DNA of 64,000 bases from Jiangella alkaliphila (lineage in GTDB: Bacteria > Actinomycetota > Actinomycetes > Jiangellales > Jiangellaceae): NCBI RefSeq assembly GCF_900105925.1, contig NZ_LT629791.1, forward strand, positions 1,736,001-1,800,000, in the 5' to 3' direction. Both the position numbers and the translations under genes were made by a program. The first letter of the stretch is position 1; each line of letters begins with the position of its first letter. Positions 14,995-23,960 of this stretch are shown here, piece by piece. The notes beneath the pieces are model-generated. The model was not told the DNA's origin. It saw only the letters and a list, made by a program, of their open reading frames with translations, and did no database searches.

Positions 14995-15153
14995 CCGTGA
15001 CGAACCTGAAATCGGTTCGATACCGGGCAGGGCCGGAATGTCGCGGTAGAACGCGCGCCGCTGGACCGGCGTCAGCGTGGTGCGCAGGCGGGCCAGCTCA
15101 CGGGTGCCGGGCGGCCGGCCGGAGTGCGCCGCGGCCGCGTCGAGGGCGATCAC
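14977..15153 (-). CDS. Small ORF coupled to integrase, or 3' remnant of a disrupted gene
   Basis: 58 residues from GTG 15153 ([57 protein letters not shown] is the composition, given here by its parts: an Ala-rich start, [20 protein letters not shown] in the centre, a basic end). The frame is open to a TAG near 15210, and no ribosome site is seen. The TGA overlaps the integrase GTG by 4 bp. It may be a phage leader ORF controlling integrase, or the 3' end of a bacterial gene cut by the attachment event. I do not recognise a family. Confidence 0.35.
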   Translation of the reverse strand: MIALDAAAAHSGRPPGTRELARLRTTLTPVQRRAFYRDIPALPGIEPISGSSRKVTKP

Positions 15154-15303
15154 CGTGGCCGCTGAAGCGACTAACGACTCGGTATCGGTGTCGCGGGACG
15201 TCCCGGGCTATTCGCATTTATGCAGCTAATCGGTCGTTATCGCGTGAGCGCGCCTACTGTGCCAGGGAATCGCCCGGCGTCGCAGCCGGTTACGGGAACT
15301 GTG
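15154..15303. other. Prophage-chromosome junction and mshA promoter region
   Basis: An unusually AT-rich patch (CTATTCGCATTTATGCAGCTAATCGGTCGTTATCG, here described by position 15209-15241) interrupts the GC-rich sequence. It includes TATGCAGCTAAT-like -10 material for mshA and is the best place to look for the att core. Direct identification needs the left prophage end, which is outside the window. Confidence 0.4.
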
Positions 15304-16572
15304 ATGTCGGGCACGCGCGGACCGCGCAGGGTGATGATGCTGAGCGTCCACACCTCCCCGCTCGACCAGCCCGGCGGCGGCAACGCCGGCGGCATGAACG
15401 TGTACGTCGTCGAGCTCGCGCGCCGGCTGGCCGGGCTCGGCGTCGAGGTCGAAGTGTTCACCCGCGCGACGTCGTCCGGCCAGCCGCCGGTGGTCGAGAC
15501 CGCGCCGGGCGTCCTGGTGCGCCACGTCGCCGCCGGCCCGTACGAGCTGCTGCCGGTCGCCGAGGTGCCGGCGCAGCTGTGCGCGTTCACGTCCGGCGTG
15601 CTGCGCGCCGAGGCGAGGCGTCCGCCCGGCTGGTACGACCTCGTCCACTCGCACTACTGGCTCTCCGGCCACGTCGGCTGGCTGGCCACCAGCCGCTGGG
15701 GCGTCCCGCTGGTGCACTCGATGCACACGATGTCCAAGGTGAAGAACCTCGCGCTGGCCGACGGCGAGAGCCCCGAGCCGCGCGAGCGCGAGCTGGGCGA
15801 AGAGCAGGTCGTCGCGGCCGCCGACCTGCTGGTGGCCAGCACTGACGACGAGGCCGCCCAGCTGGCCGGCCTGTACGGCGCCGACCCCGCCAGGGTCGCG
15901 ACGGTCCCGCCGGGCGTCGACCTCGACGTGTTCGCGCCCGGCCCGGCCGCCGCCGCCCGGGCCCGGCTGGGGCTGCCGCGCGACGCCGTCGTGCTGCTGT
16001 TCGCCGGGCGCATCCAGCCGCTCAAGGCGCCGGACGTGCTGGTGCGGGCGGCGTCGCTGCTGCTGGCCCGCGACCCGGCGCTACGCGAGCGGCTGGTCGT
16101 GGCCGTGGTCGGCGGGCCGTCCGGGTCGGGTCTGGCCGAGCCGCACGCCCTCACGCGCCTCGCGCATACGCTGGACGTGTCGGACGTCGTCCGGTTCGAG
16201 CCGCCGGTCGGGCAGCTCGCCCTGGCCGACTGGTACCGCGCTGCCGACCTCACCGCCGTCCCGTCCTACAGCGAGTCCTTCGGGCTGGTGGCGCTGGAGT
16301 CGCAGGCCTGCGGGACGCCGGTCGTGGCGGCCGCGGTGGGCGGGCTGCGCACCGCCGTCGCCCACGACGTGTCCGGCCTGCTGGTCGACGGCCACGACCC
16401 GGCCGACTGGGCCGACGCCGTCGCGGGGCTGATCGGCGACCCGGACCGGCTGCGACGGCTCGGCACCGGCGCGGTGACGCATGCGGCGGAGTTCGGCTGG
16501 GACGCCACGGCGACTCGTATGCTCGACGTCTACGCGCGAGCCATGGAACGGCGGCAGGTGATGACGGCATGA
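15304..16572 (+). CDS. mshA: D-inositol-3-phosphate glycosyltransferase (mycothiol step 1)
   Basis: 422 residues from ATG 15304, chosen for the GGGAA 6 bp upstream; the frame extends to 15220, so a 20-28 residue longer form is possible. It joins GlcNAc from UDP-GlcNAc to 1L-myo-inositol-1-phosphate, the committed step of mycothiol synthesis. The GT4/GT-B signatures are complete: [31 protein letters not shown] (glycine loop), [52 protein letters not shown] and the acidic E-x7-E segment [22 protein letters not shown]. It is followed by ybjN in an ATGA overlap, the usual actinobacterial pairing, and by gpmA. Confidence 0.95.
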   Translation: MSGTRGPRRVMMLSVHTSPLDQPGGGNAGGMNVYVVELARRLAGLGVEVEVFTRATSSGQPPVVETAPGVLVRHVAAGPYELLPVAEVPAQLCAFTSGVLRAEARRPPGWYDLVHSHYWLSGHVGWLATSRWGVPLVHSMHTMSKVKNLALADGESPEPRERELGEEQVVAAADLLVASTDDEAAQLAGLYGADPARVATVPPGVDLDVFAPGPAAAARARLGLPRDAVVLLFAGRIQPLKAPDVLVRAASLLLARDPALRERLVVAVVGGPSGSGLAEPHALTRLAHTLDVSDVVRFEPPVGQLALADWYRAADLTAVPSYSESFGLVALESQACGTPVVAAAVGGLRTAVAHDVSGLLVDGHDPADWADAVAGLIGDPDRLRRLGTGAVTHAAEFGWDATATRMLDVYARAMERRQVMTA

Positions 16573-17063
16573 CGACCGACGAGGGTCCGGCCGCGGTCGT
16601 CCGCGCCTACCTCGGCGAGTCCGGGCAGCCGTGGGACGAGCCCGCGCCCGGCGAGTTCGCCGTCGAGCTGCCCGGCGAGCGCAAGCTGAAGACGTCGTGC
16701 AGCCTCGCCGTCCGCGACCACAGCCTGGTCGTCAACGCGTTCGTCGCCCGCAAACCCGACGAGAACCACGAGGCCGTCTACCGCTGGCTGCTCGAGCGCA
16801 ACGCCCGGCTGTCCGGCATCGCGTTCGCCGTCGACCATGCCGGCGACGTCTACCTGGTCGGCCGGCTGCCGCTGCACGCCGTCACCGCCGACGAGATCGA
16901 CCGCCTGCTCGGCATCGTGCTCGCCACCGCCGACTCCTCGTTCAACACCATCCTGGAGCTCGGCTTCGCCTCGTCCATCCGGCGCGAGTGGGAGTGGCGG
17001 CTCGCCCGCGGCGAGTCCACCCGCAACCTGGCCGCCTTCGAACACCTGCGCCCGGCCCCGTAG
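16569..17063 (+). CDS. YbjN-domain protein
   Basis: 164 residues, ATGA overlap with mshA. It is a single YbjN domain (type III secretion chaperone-like fold): [50 protein letters not shown], then [33 protein letters not shown]. Members sit between mshA and gpm in many actinobacteria, but their biochemical role is unknown; E. coli YbjN affects stress and motility phenotypes. There is no signal peptide, so it should be cytosolic. Co-translation with mshA suggests coordinated expression and does not establish a shared function. Confidence 0.85.
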   Translation: MTTDEGPAAVVRAYLGESGQPWDEPAPGEFAVELPGERKLKTSCSLAVRDHSLVVNAFVARKPDENHEAVYRWLLERNARLSGIAFAVDHAGDVYLVGRLPLHAVTADEIDRLLGIVLATADSSFNTILELGFASSIRREWEWRLARGESTRNLAAFEHLRPAP

Positions 17064-17073
17064 GCTGTGCGCC

Positions 17074-17820
17074 ATGACGTATCGCCTGGTCCTGCTCCGT
17101 CACGGCGAGAGCGAGTGGAACGCGAAGAACCTGTTCACCGGGTGGGTCGACGTCGACCTCACCGCGAACGGCGAGTCCGAGGCGCGGCGCGGCGGCGAGT
17201 TGCTGAAGGCGCGCGGCGTGCTGCCCGACGTCCTGCACACCAGCGTGCTGCGCCGGGCCATCCGCACCGCCAACATCACCCTCGACGTCGCCGACCGGCA
17301 CTGGGTCCCCGTGCGCCGGCACTGGCGGCTCAACGAGCGCCACTACGGCGCGCTGCAGGGCAAGGACAAGAAGCAGACGCTGGCCGAGTTCGGCGAAGAG
17401 CAGTTCATGCTCTGGCGCCGCTCGTACGACACCCCGCCGCCGCCCATCGACCCGGGCGACGAGTTCGCCCAGACCGGCGACCCCCGCTACGCCGACCTGC
17501 CGCCCGAGCTGCTGCCGGCCACCGAGTGCCTGAAGGACGTGCTCGGCCGGTTCCTGCCGTACTGGTACGACGCCATCGTGCCCGACCTGCGCCTCGGCCA
17601 GACCGTCGCCGTCGTCGCACACGGCAACTCGCTGCGGGCGCTGGTCAAGCACCTCGACGGCATCTCCGACGACGCCATCGCCGGGCTGAACATCCCCACC
17701 GGCGTGCCGCTGTACTACGAGCTGGACGAGTCGCTGCGCCCGGTCACCGCGGGCGGCGAGTACCTCGACCCCGACGCCGCCGCGGCGGCCATCGAGGCGG
17801 TCAAGAACCAGGGTCGCTGA
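17074..17820 (+). CDS. gpmA: 2,3-bisphosphoglycerate-dependent phosphoglycerate mutase
   Basis: 248 residues, the usual length. It interconverts 3- and 2-phosphoglycerate in glycolysis through a phosphohistidine. The catalytic [12 protein letters not shown] (His at residue 10) lies at the start, with [40 protein letters not shown] (catalytic Glu) and [19 protein letters not shown] (second His) all intact. The start is ATG 17074, 10 bp after ybjN; the frame remains open upstream but that part overlaps ybjN. A hairpin terminator follows. Confidence 0.95.
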   Translation: MTYRLVLLRHGESEWNAKNLFTGWVDVDLTANGESEARRGGELLKARGVLPDVLHTSVLRRAIRTANITLDVADRHWVPVRRHWRLNERHYGALQGKDKKQTLAEFGEEQFMLWRRSYDTPPPPIDPGDEFAQTGDPRYADLPPELLPATECLKDVLGRFLPYWYDAIVPDLRLGQTVAVVAHGNSLRALVKHLDGISDDAIAGLNIPTGVPLYYELDESLRPVTAGGEYLDPDAAAAAIEAVKNQGR

Positions 17821-17843
17821 CCAGCCGCTCACCCACCTCCTCG

Positions 17844-17876
17844 AGGGCGTCACCAGGCAGGTCCTGGTGGCGCCCT
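17844..17876 (+). terminator. Terminator after gpmA
   Basis: AGGGCG-T-CACCAGG (17844-17857) pairs with CCTGGTG-GCGCCCT (17863-17876) with one bulged base and a 5-nt loop, 24 bp past the gpmA stop. It closes the mshA-ybjN-gpmA unit and isolates it from the sugar transporter operon. Confidence 0.75.
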
Positions 17877-17971
17877 TCGCCGTCAGACGTAGGACGAGTT
17901 GCCGTTCGCTGCGCTGATTGCTGGCCCACCCCTGGACACGCGTGCGCGACGACTGGTAGAACGCTGGCTAG

Positions 17972-17982
17972 ACATCGGATGT
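17972..17982. promoter_or_regulatory. Predicted fucose-regulon operator, transporter operon
   Basis: ACATCGGATGT, 55 bp before the substrate-binding protein start: ACAT/ATGT arms around three bases. The same 11-mer occurs at 21693-21703 (as its reverse complement) and 32047-32057, always upstream of a fucose-related gene. The likely binder is the FadR-type GntR regulator at 23,961. Confidence 0.7.
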
Positions 17983-18036
17983 TTTCCGCCGATGTGACTG
18001 GGAGCGCACCAGGCTCGACAGCAGGAGGTCTCGACG

Positions 18037-19098
18037 ATGAGGACCACGACGGCCGGCCGGGTCGCGATCGCGTTGGCGGCGGCGGGCCTGGTGCTCGCCG
18101 CGTGCAGTGACGACGGCGGCTCGACCAGCACGGACGGATCGGGCGACGACGGCGGCGGGGGCGGCCCGATCGCCCTCGACCTGCCCCGCTCCGACTCCGA
18201 CTTCTGGAACTCCTACGCCAGCTATGTCCCGCAGTTCGCCGACGAGCTGGGCATCGACCTGATGGAGCCGACGAACTCGCAGAACGACGTTGCCGCGCTG
18301 GTGGCGAACGTGCAGGCGGTGACCAGCCAGGGCGCCGAGGCGGTCGTCATGGCGCCACAGGACACCGGCGCCATCGCGTCGACCATCGAGCAGCTGAACA
18401 ACGACGGCATCCCGGTCGTCACCGTCGACACTCGGCCCGACGAGGGCGACGTGTTCATGGTGGTCCGCGCCGACAACCGCGCCTACGGCGAGCAGGCCTG
18501 CCAGTTCCTCGGCGAGCAGCTCGGCGGCACCGGCAAGGTGGTCGAGTTCCAGGGCTCGCTGTCGTCGGTGAACGGCCGCGACCGGTCCGAGGCGTTCGCC
18601 GAGTGCATGGCCGCGAACTTCCCCGACATCGAGGTGTTCGAGGAGCCGACGGAGTGGGAGGGCGCGGCCGCCGCGGCGGCGCTGCAGACCCGGCTCACCC
18701 AGCACCCCGACATCAACGGCATCTACATGCAGGCCGGTGGCGTGTTCCTGGCGCCGACCCTGCAGGTGCTGCGCGACCAGGGCAAGCTGCTGCCGCCGGA
18801 CGACCCGAACCACATCGTCATCGTGTCCAACGACGGCATCCCGCAGGAGTACGAGGCGATCCGCGAGGGCCACATCGACGCGACGGTGTCGCAACCGGCC
18901 GACCTCTACGCGCAGTACGCGCTGTTCTACGCGCAGGCCGCGCTCGAGGGCGAGACGTTCGAGCCCGGCCCGACCGACCATGACAGCACCATCGTCGAGG
19001 TCCGGCCCGGCGTCCTCGAGGACCAGCTACCGGCCCCGCTGGTGACCATCGACAACGTCGACGACCCCGAGCTCTGGGGCAACCAGATCAACCAATGA
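18037..19098 (+). CDS. Sugar ABC transporter substrate-binding lipoprotein (ribose/LsrB-like class; L-fucose proposed)
   Basis: 353 residues, GAGG upstream. A lipoprotein signal ends in LVLAACS (Cys23), then a short Asp/Gly/Ser linker. The mature part is a type I periplasmic-binding fold: RSDSDFWNSYASYVPQFADELG, VAALVANVQAVTSQGAEAVVMAPQDTGAIASTIEQLNNDGIPVVTVDT, ADNRAYGEQACQFLGEQLGGTGKVVEFQGSLSSVNGRDRSEAF (each given in short segments of its hallmark pattern). Such proteins deliver pentoses or hexoses to RbsA/RbsC-type pumps. It is encoded first in a 4-bp-overlapping operon with ATPase and permease. An operator shared with fucosidase and fucD upstream makes L-fucose the likely ligand; that is inference. 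Confidence 0.85.
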   Translation: MRTTTAGRVAIALAAAGLVLAACSDDGGSTSTDGSGDDGGGGGPIALDLPRSDSDFWNSYASYVPQFADELGIDLMEPTNSQNDVAALVANVQAVTSQGAEAVVMAPQDTGAIASTIEQLNNDGIPVVTVDTRPDEGDVFMVVRADNRAYGEQACQFLGEQLGGTGKVVEFQGSLSSVNGRDRSEAFAECMAANFPDIEVFEEPTEWEGAAAAAALQTRLTQHPDINGIYMQAGGVFLAPTLQVLRDQGKLLPPDDPNHIVIVSNDGIPQEYEAIREGHIDATVSQPADLYAQYALFYAQAALEGETFEPGPTDHDSTIVEVRPGVLEDQLPAPLVTIDNVDDPELWGNQINQ

Positions 19099-20600
19099 CG
19101 ACGGACACCCCTGCGGTCGCGGAGGCGCGCGGCCTGGTCAAGCGGTACGGAGCGACCACCGCTCTGGACGGCGCCGGCATCGTCGTGGCGCCCGGCGAGA
19201 TCCACGGTCTCGTCGGGCGCAACGGCGCGGGCAAGTCGACGCTGGTCTCGATGCTCACCGGGCTGCAGGCGCCGGACGAGGGCGAGCTGCGGCTCGGCGG
19301 GCGGCCCGCGCCGGCGCTGTCCGACCGCGACGCCTGGCGCGAGGCGGTCGCCTGCGTCTACCAGAAGTCGACGATCATCCTCGACCTCAGCGTCGCGGAG
19401 AACCTGTTCCTCGACCGCCAGAGCGAGCGCGGCCGGCCGATCCGCTGGCCGGCGCTGCGCCGGCGCGCCGCCGAGGTGCTGGAGCGCTGGGACGTCGACG
19501 TCGACCCGGCGGTGCACGCGCGGGACCTGTCGGTCGAGACGCGGCAGCTGGTCGAGATCGCGCGGTCGCTGTCGTTCGGCGCCCGGTTCGTCATCCTCGA
19601 CGAGCCGACGGCGCAGCTGGACGGCCCGGCGGTGGAGCGGCTGTTCGATCGCATCCGCGCGCTGCAAGCCCAGGGCGTGACGTTCCTGATGATCTCCCAC
19701 CACCTGGAGGAGGTCTTCGACCTCTGCCACACGGTGACGGTGTACCGCGACGCGAAACACGTGCTGACCACGCCGGTCGCCGACATCACCCACCGCGGGC
19801 TGGTCGACGCGATGACGGGACAGGCGGCGGCCGGGTCGACGGCGCGCGAGGCCCGCCCGCCGCTGCCCGAGACCGCCGGCGACAGCCTCGTGGTGCGCGG
19901 TCTCACCGTCGACGGGCACTGCCGCGACGTCGACCTCACCGTCCGGGCCGGCGAGGTGATCGGCCTGACCGGCATCGGCGGCAGCGGCAAGACGCCGGTG
20001 GCCGAGGTGGTCGCCGGCCTGCGCACGCCGTCGGCCGGCACCGTCGAGGTCACCGGCCGGCGGCCGAAGCCGGGCAGCGTCCCGGCGGCGCTGCGGGCCG
20101 GCGTGGGCTACGTCCCGCAGGACCGCCACCGCGAGGGGCTGGTGCCGCTGCTGTCGGTGGCCGAGAACGCCAGCCTCACCATCGGCGACCGCCTCGGCCG
20201 GTTCGGCTGGATCGATGCCCGCCGGCGCCGCAAGTTCGCCGAGCGGATGATCGGCGACCTGGACATCAAGACCGACGGGCCGGAGCAGCCGGTCGCGGGG
20301 CTGTCGGGCGGCAACGCGCAGAAGGTCGTCATGGCCCGCGCGCTGGCCACCGACCCGCGGGTGCTGGTGCTGGTCAACCCGACCGCCGGCGTCGACGTCC
20401 GGGCGAAGGAGTCGCTGCTGGCCACCGTCGACGCGGCGGCGCGGGCCGGCACCGCCGTGCTGCTGGTCTCCGACGAGCTGGAGGACCTGCGGGTCTGCGA
20501 CCGGGTCGTCGTGATGTTCCGCGGCCGCGTCAGCACCGAGCTGCCGCGCGGCTGGACCGACCACGAGATGGTCGCCGCAACGGAAGGGGTCGCACCGTGA
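19095..20600 (+). CDS. Sugar ABC transporter ATPase, double-domain (RbsA/MglA type)
   Basis: 501 residues, ATGA overlap. Two ABC domains in tandem: the first has Walker A GRNGAGKST, a Q-loop (CVYQKS) and Walker B with VILDEPTAQLD. The second has GIGGSGKTP as a degenerate Walker A, LSGGNAQKVVMARAL as signature and VLVNPTAGVD. The signature of the first half is weak (LSVETRQLVEIARSL). A second domain with an altered Walker A and Asn in place of Asp in Walker B suggests that only one half hydrolyses ATP efficiently, as common in this class. It energises uptake through the adjacent permease. Confidence 0.9.
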   Translation: MTTDTPAVAEARGLVKRYGATTALDGAGIVVAPGEIHGLVGRNGAGKSTLVSMLTGLQAPDEGELRLGGRPAPALSDRDAWREAVACVYQKSTIILDLSVAENLFLDRQSERGRPIRWPALRRRAAEVLERWDVDVDPAVHARDLSVETRQLVEIARSLSFGARFVILDEPTAQLDGPAVERLFDRIRALQAQGVTFLMISHHLEEVFDLCHTVTVYRDAKHVLTTPVADITHRGLVDAMTGQAAAGSTAREARPPLPETAGDSLVVRGLTVDGHCRDVDLTVRAGEVIGLTGIGGSGKTPVAEVVAGLRTPSAGTVEVTGRRPKPGSVPAALRAGVGYVPQDRHREGLVPLLSVAENASLTIGDRLGRFGWIDARRRRKFAERMIGDLDIKTDGPEQPVAGLSGGNAQKVVMARALATDPRVLVLVNPTAGVDVRAKESLLATVDAAARAGTAVLLVSDELEDLRVCDRVVVMFRGRVSTELPRGWTDHEMVAATEGVAP

Positions 20601-21625
20601 CCGAGACCACCGTCGCCACCGAGCGGCCCGGCGGCCCCGGCGGGCGGATGCCGCGCCGCCCGTCGCTGCGCTTCGCCCGGCTGCGCGACCTCGCGCTGCT
20701 GCCGGCCATCGTCGTGCTGCTCGTCATCGGGGCGCTCGTCGACCCCGTCTTCTTCACCAGCGGCAACCTCATCAACGTGCTGCAGCAGCAGACCGAGCTG
20801 TCGCTGCTGGTGCTGGCCGAGGTGCTCATCCTCATCACCGGCCGGCTGGACCTGTCGCTGGAGTCGACCGTCGGGCTGGCACCGGCCATCGCGATCGCGC
20901 TGGTCATCCCGGTGGCCAGCAACGGGCTGGGCACCGACCTGCCGGCCTGGACGGCGGTGCCGCTGTGCCTGCTGGCCGGCGTGCTGATCGGCTGCTTCAA
21001 CGGCCTGCTGGTGGTCCGGTTCGGGCTGTCCGCGTTCATCGTCACGCTCGGCATGCTGATCGTGCTGCGCGGGCTGCAGATCGGCATCACCGAGGGGCAG
21101 AACCTGTTCGACATCCCCGAGTCGTTCACCTACCTCGGCTCGACCCGCTGGCTGGGTCTGCCCGCGTCGGTGTGGATCTGCGCGGTCGCGTTCGCCCTCG
21201 GCATGGTCGTCCTGGGCTCGTTCCGGGCCGGCCGTGCGCTGTACGCGGTCGGCGGCAACGAGGACGCCGCGCGGGCCGGCGGCATCCGCGTCGGCCGGGT
21301 CGTGTGGGGCGCCCTGATCGCGGCCAGCACCCTGGCGGCGCTGGCTGGCGTCCTGATGACCGGCCGGCTCGGCTCGGTCGCGGCGGCGCAGGGCGAGGGG
21401 ATGATCTTCACCGTGTTCGCCGCGGCAGTCATCGGAGGGGTGGCGCTGTCCGGCGGCAAGGGGACGGTGTTCGGCGCGCTCTGCGGCGTGCTGGTGCTCG
21501 GCCTGGTGACGAACATACTCACCCTCGGCGGCGTGTCGGCGCAGTGGATCCAGGCCATCTACGGCGGCATCATCCTCGCCGCGCTGGTGCTGGCCCGGCT
21601 CACGACCGGCCGCGCCCAAGATTGA
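20597..21625 (+). CDS. Sugar ABC transporter permease (RbsC type)
   Basis: 342 residues, GTGA overlap with the ATPase gene. About ten hydrophobic segments; the family hallmark ITGRLDLSLESTVGLAPAIA lies near residue 80, followed by the LIGCFNGLLVVRFGLSAFIVTLGM segment and YAVGGNEDAARAGGIRV, the coupling loop that contacts the ATPase. It forms the sugar channel, probably as a homodimer with the double ATPase. It closes the three-gene operon; the next gene, a secreted fucosidase, has its own promoter and operator. Confidence 0.9.
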   Translation: MTETTVATERPGGPGGRMPRRPSLRFARLRDLALLPAIVVLLVIGALVDPVFFTSGNLINVLQQQTELSLLVLAEVLILITGRLDLSLESTVGLAPAIAIALVIPVASNGLGTDLPAWTAVPLCLLAGVLIGCFNGLLVVRFGLSAFIVTLGMLIVLRGLQIGITEGQNLFDIPESFTYLGSTRWLGLPASVWICAVAFALGMVVLGSFRAGRALYAVGGNEDAARAGGIRVGRVVWGALIAASTLAALAGVLMTGRLGSVAAAQGEGMIFTVFAAAVIGGVALSGGKGTVFGALCGVLVLGLVTNILTLGGVSAQWIQAIYGGIILAALVLARLTTGRAQD

Positions 21626-21656
21626 CCAGCCATCGGACCAATTGTCACTCCATGTC

Positions 21657-21707
21657 TTGATTCGAACGACAACAGCCCGATACACTCCAGATACATCCGA
21701 TGTATCT
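21657..21707 (+). promoter_or_regulatory. Fucosidase promoter with 19-bp palindromic operator
   Basis: TTGATT (21657-21662) and TACACT (21681-21686) are spaced 18 bp and make a plausible -35/-10 pair. Immediately after comes AGATACATCCGATGTATCT (21689-21707), a perfect palindrome with 8-bp arms that contains the shared 11-mer (reverse complement of ACATCGGATGT). Placed at the transcription start, a bound repressor would block initiation. Confidence 0.75.
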
Positions 21708-21725
21708 GTCCCTGGGGTGAGCCAC

Positions 21726-23918
21726 ATGCGCAGAGCCATCGTCACCACCGCCGCCACTCTCGCCGTCATCGCGTCCGCCGTCGCGGCGCCGGCCGGCGCC
21801 GAGGACGTCCCGGACTACGAGCCGACGCCGGAGTCGCTGAACCAGCACGACGCGCCGGAGTGGTTCGAGGACGCCAAGCTCGGCTTCTTCATCCACTGGG
21901 GGCCGTACTCGGTGCCGGCGTACGCGCCGCCGACCGGCGGCCACGCCTACGCCGAGTGGTACTGGCCCGAACTGGTCCGCGACGGCAGCCCGACGCAGGA
22001 CCGTCACGCCGAGGTGTACGGGCAGGACGTGCCGTACGACCAGTTCATCGCGGACTGGCAGGCCGAGGAGTTCGACCCGCGGGCCTGGCTGGACCTGTTC
22101 GTCGATGGCGGCGCGAAGTACTTCGTGTTCGTCAGCAAGCACCACGACGGTGTCGCGCTGTGGGACACCGACACGACCGACCGCGACACCGTCGCGCTCG
22201 GGCCGGGCCAGGACTTCGCCGCCGAACTGTTCGAGGCGGCCGAGGACTACCCGCTGAAGACCGGCTTCTACTACTCGATGCCCGAGTGGTACCACCCGGT
22301 CGGCGGCTGGTACGCCAACGGCCCCACCAACCCGTACACCGGCGCTCCGGTGCCCTACACCGGCTACACGCCGGTCGACGACTACGTCATGGACCACCAG
22401 TACCCGCAGATGCTGGAGCTGGTCGACCGGTTCGACCCGGACATCATGTGGTGCGACATCGGCGGGCCGAACAACAGCAACGAGTTCATGGCCTACTACT
22501 TCAACCAGGCGAAGAACCGCGACGAGCCGAAAGAGGTCACCGTCAACAACCGGTGCGGCAACGGCGTGCACGACTTCACGACGCCGGAGTACGCCGTCGA
22601 GCCCGACATCAACCCGGACAAGTGGGAGGCCACGCGTGGCATCGGCCGGTCGTTCGGGTTCAACGCCGAGGAAGGCCCCGAGGACCACCTCAGCCCGGAC
22701 GAGCTGATCGACAGCTTCGCCGACATCGTCAGCAAGAACGGCAACCTGCTGCTGAACATGGGGCCGCGGGCCGACGGCACGATCCCCGAGGTGCAGGCCG
22801 AGCGGGTCCGCGCGCTCGGCGACTGGCTGGAGATCAACGGCGAGGCGATCTACGGCACGACGTACTGGAATCACGCGGATGACGAGAACAGCAACGTCCC
22901 GGTCCGGTACACGATGAACGACGGCACGCTCTACGCCACCGCGCTGGAGTGGCCCGGCACGGACCTGACGCTCTCCGGCGACCTGCCGCTGGTGGACAAC
23001 AGCACGATCACGCTGCTGGGCTCCGACGGCGACGCGCTGGCCTGGGAGCGCACCGGCGACGGCGTCACCGTCACCATGCCGGACGAGGGCGCCGCGGCGA
23101 CGGCCAGCGAGCACGCGTACACGTTCAAGATCGAGACGCGGGGCGTGCCGACGCTGCTGCGCACCGATCTCACCGTCGCCGACGCCACCGAGCTCGGCGC
23201 GCCGGTCTCGGCCGGCGTGACGCTGACCAACCCGTCGGACGAGACCGCGGTGGGTGGGCGGGTGACGCTCGACGTGCCGGACGGGTGGACGGTGACGCCG
23301 CGGCAGGCGGTCGTCCCGCGGCTGGCCGCCGGCGAGTCGCGCACCGTCGAGCTGCAGGTGGCCCCGGCCGCCGACGCCGAGCCCGGCCGGTACGACATCG
23401 GCGCGCAGGTGCGCTCCGGCCGGCTGACGTACGAGCTGGACGGGTCGGTGCTCACCGGGTTCGAGGAGATCGCCCAGGGCAAGCCGGTGGCGCAGAAGAG
23501 CCTGTACCAGGGCACCGACGGGCAGCCGGAGCGGGCGGTCGACGGCAACACCGACGGCAGCTGGTGGAACAGCTCGGTCACGCACACCGCCGAGCCGGAG
23601 AGTGAGGCGTGGTGGCAGGTCGACCTCGGCGCGAGCCGGCAGCTCGGCGAGATCGCGCTGTGGAACCGGACCGACTGCTGCTCGGACCGGCTCAGCGACT
23701 ACTACGTGTTCGTGTCCGAGCAGCCGTTCGCGCACGACTCCGTCGCCGAGACGCTGGCCCAGCCCGGCGTCCAAGCGTTCCACCAGGAGGCGGCGGCCGG
23801 CCGGCCCACCCGCCTTCCCGTCGACGTGACCGGCCGGTACGTCCGCGTCCAGCTCACTTCCGGCAGCAACCCGTTGTCGCTGGCGGAGGTCCAGGTGTTC
23901 GGCCGTCCGCCGAGCTGA
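21726..23918 (+). CDS. Secreted GH29 alpha-L-fucosidase with F-type lectin domain
   Basis: 730 residues from ATG 21726; upstream frame is open but contains the promoter. A signal peptide (about 1-25, cut after APAGA) precedes the GH29 barrel: EWFEDAKLGFFIHWGPYS, KYFVFVSKHHDGVALW, FYYSMPEWY and the nucleophile region DIMWCDIGG (Asp244). After a small beta domain comes a NEW3-like domain (about 505-575), then a C-terminal discoidin-type domain (about 580-730). There, WNRTDCCSDRLSDYYVFVS (Arg648, Cys651-Cys652, Arg655) with a His 28 residues before matches the F-type (fucose-binding) lectin/CBM47 signature. It releases L-fucose from extracellular glycans; the operator in front ties it to fucose uptake and breakdown genes. 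Confidence 0.93.
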   Translation: MRRAIVTTAATLAVIASAVAAPAGAEDVPDYEPTPESLNQHDAPEWFEDAKLGFFIHWGPYSVPAYAPPTGGHAYAEWYWPELVRDGSPTQDRHAEVYGQDVPYDQFIADWQAEEFDPRAWLDLFVDGGAKYFVFVSKHHDGVALWDTDTTDRDTVALGPGQDFAAELFEAAEDYPLKTGFYYSMPEWYHPVGGWYANGPTNPYTGAPVPYTGYTPVDDYVMDHQYPQMLELVDRFDPDIMWCDIGGPNNSNEFMAYYFNQAKNRDEPKEVTVNNRCGNGVHDFTTPEYAVEPDINPDKWEATRGIGRSFGFNAEEGPEDHLSPDELIDSFADIVSKNGNLLLNMGPRADGTIPEVQAERVRALGDWLEINGEAIYGTTYWNHADDENSNVPVRYTMNDGTLYATALEWPGTDLTLSGDLPLVDNSTITLLGSDGDALAWERTGDGVTVTMPDEGAAATASEHAYTFKIETRGVPTLLRTDLTVADATELGAPVSAGVTLTNPSDETAVGGRVTLDVPDGWTVTPRQAVVPRLAAGESRTVELQVAPAADAEPGRYDIGAQVRSGRLTYELDGSVLTGFEEIAQGKPVAQKSLYQGTDGQPERAVDGNTDGSWWNSSVTHTAEPESEAWWQVDLGASRQLGEIALWNRTDCCSDRLSDYYVFVSEQPFAHDSVAETLAQPGVQAFHQEAAAGRPTRLPVDVTGRYVRVQLTSGSNPLSLAEVQVFGRPPS

Positions 23919-23960
23919 GCCGCGTATAGTCCGACCAGGTTCGCAAGGGGGAACGACCGC

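Larger units (their letters stand above)
1..15200. mobile_element. Right-hand portion of an integrated siphophage (prophage)
   Basis: The stretch reads as phage late genes in canonical order (tail tube, tail chaperone, tape measure, minor tail proteins, lysin, holin) on the + strand, then a - strand accessory and integration module ending in a tyrosine integrase. The left end (packaging, head genes, other att site) lies before base 1. The right end is placed between the integrase start (14,980) and mshA (15,304); I could not identify the att core, so the boundary is approximate. Chromosomal genes begin with mshA. Confidence 0.9.

Noticed and set aside
15010..15035. tRNA-like T-arm (GGTTCGATACC) near the integrase, as att inside a tRNA gene
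   Set aside because: The stem pairs poorly and there is no acceptor, D or anticodon arm in either direction.
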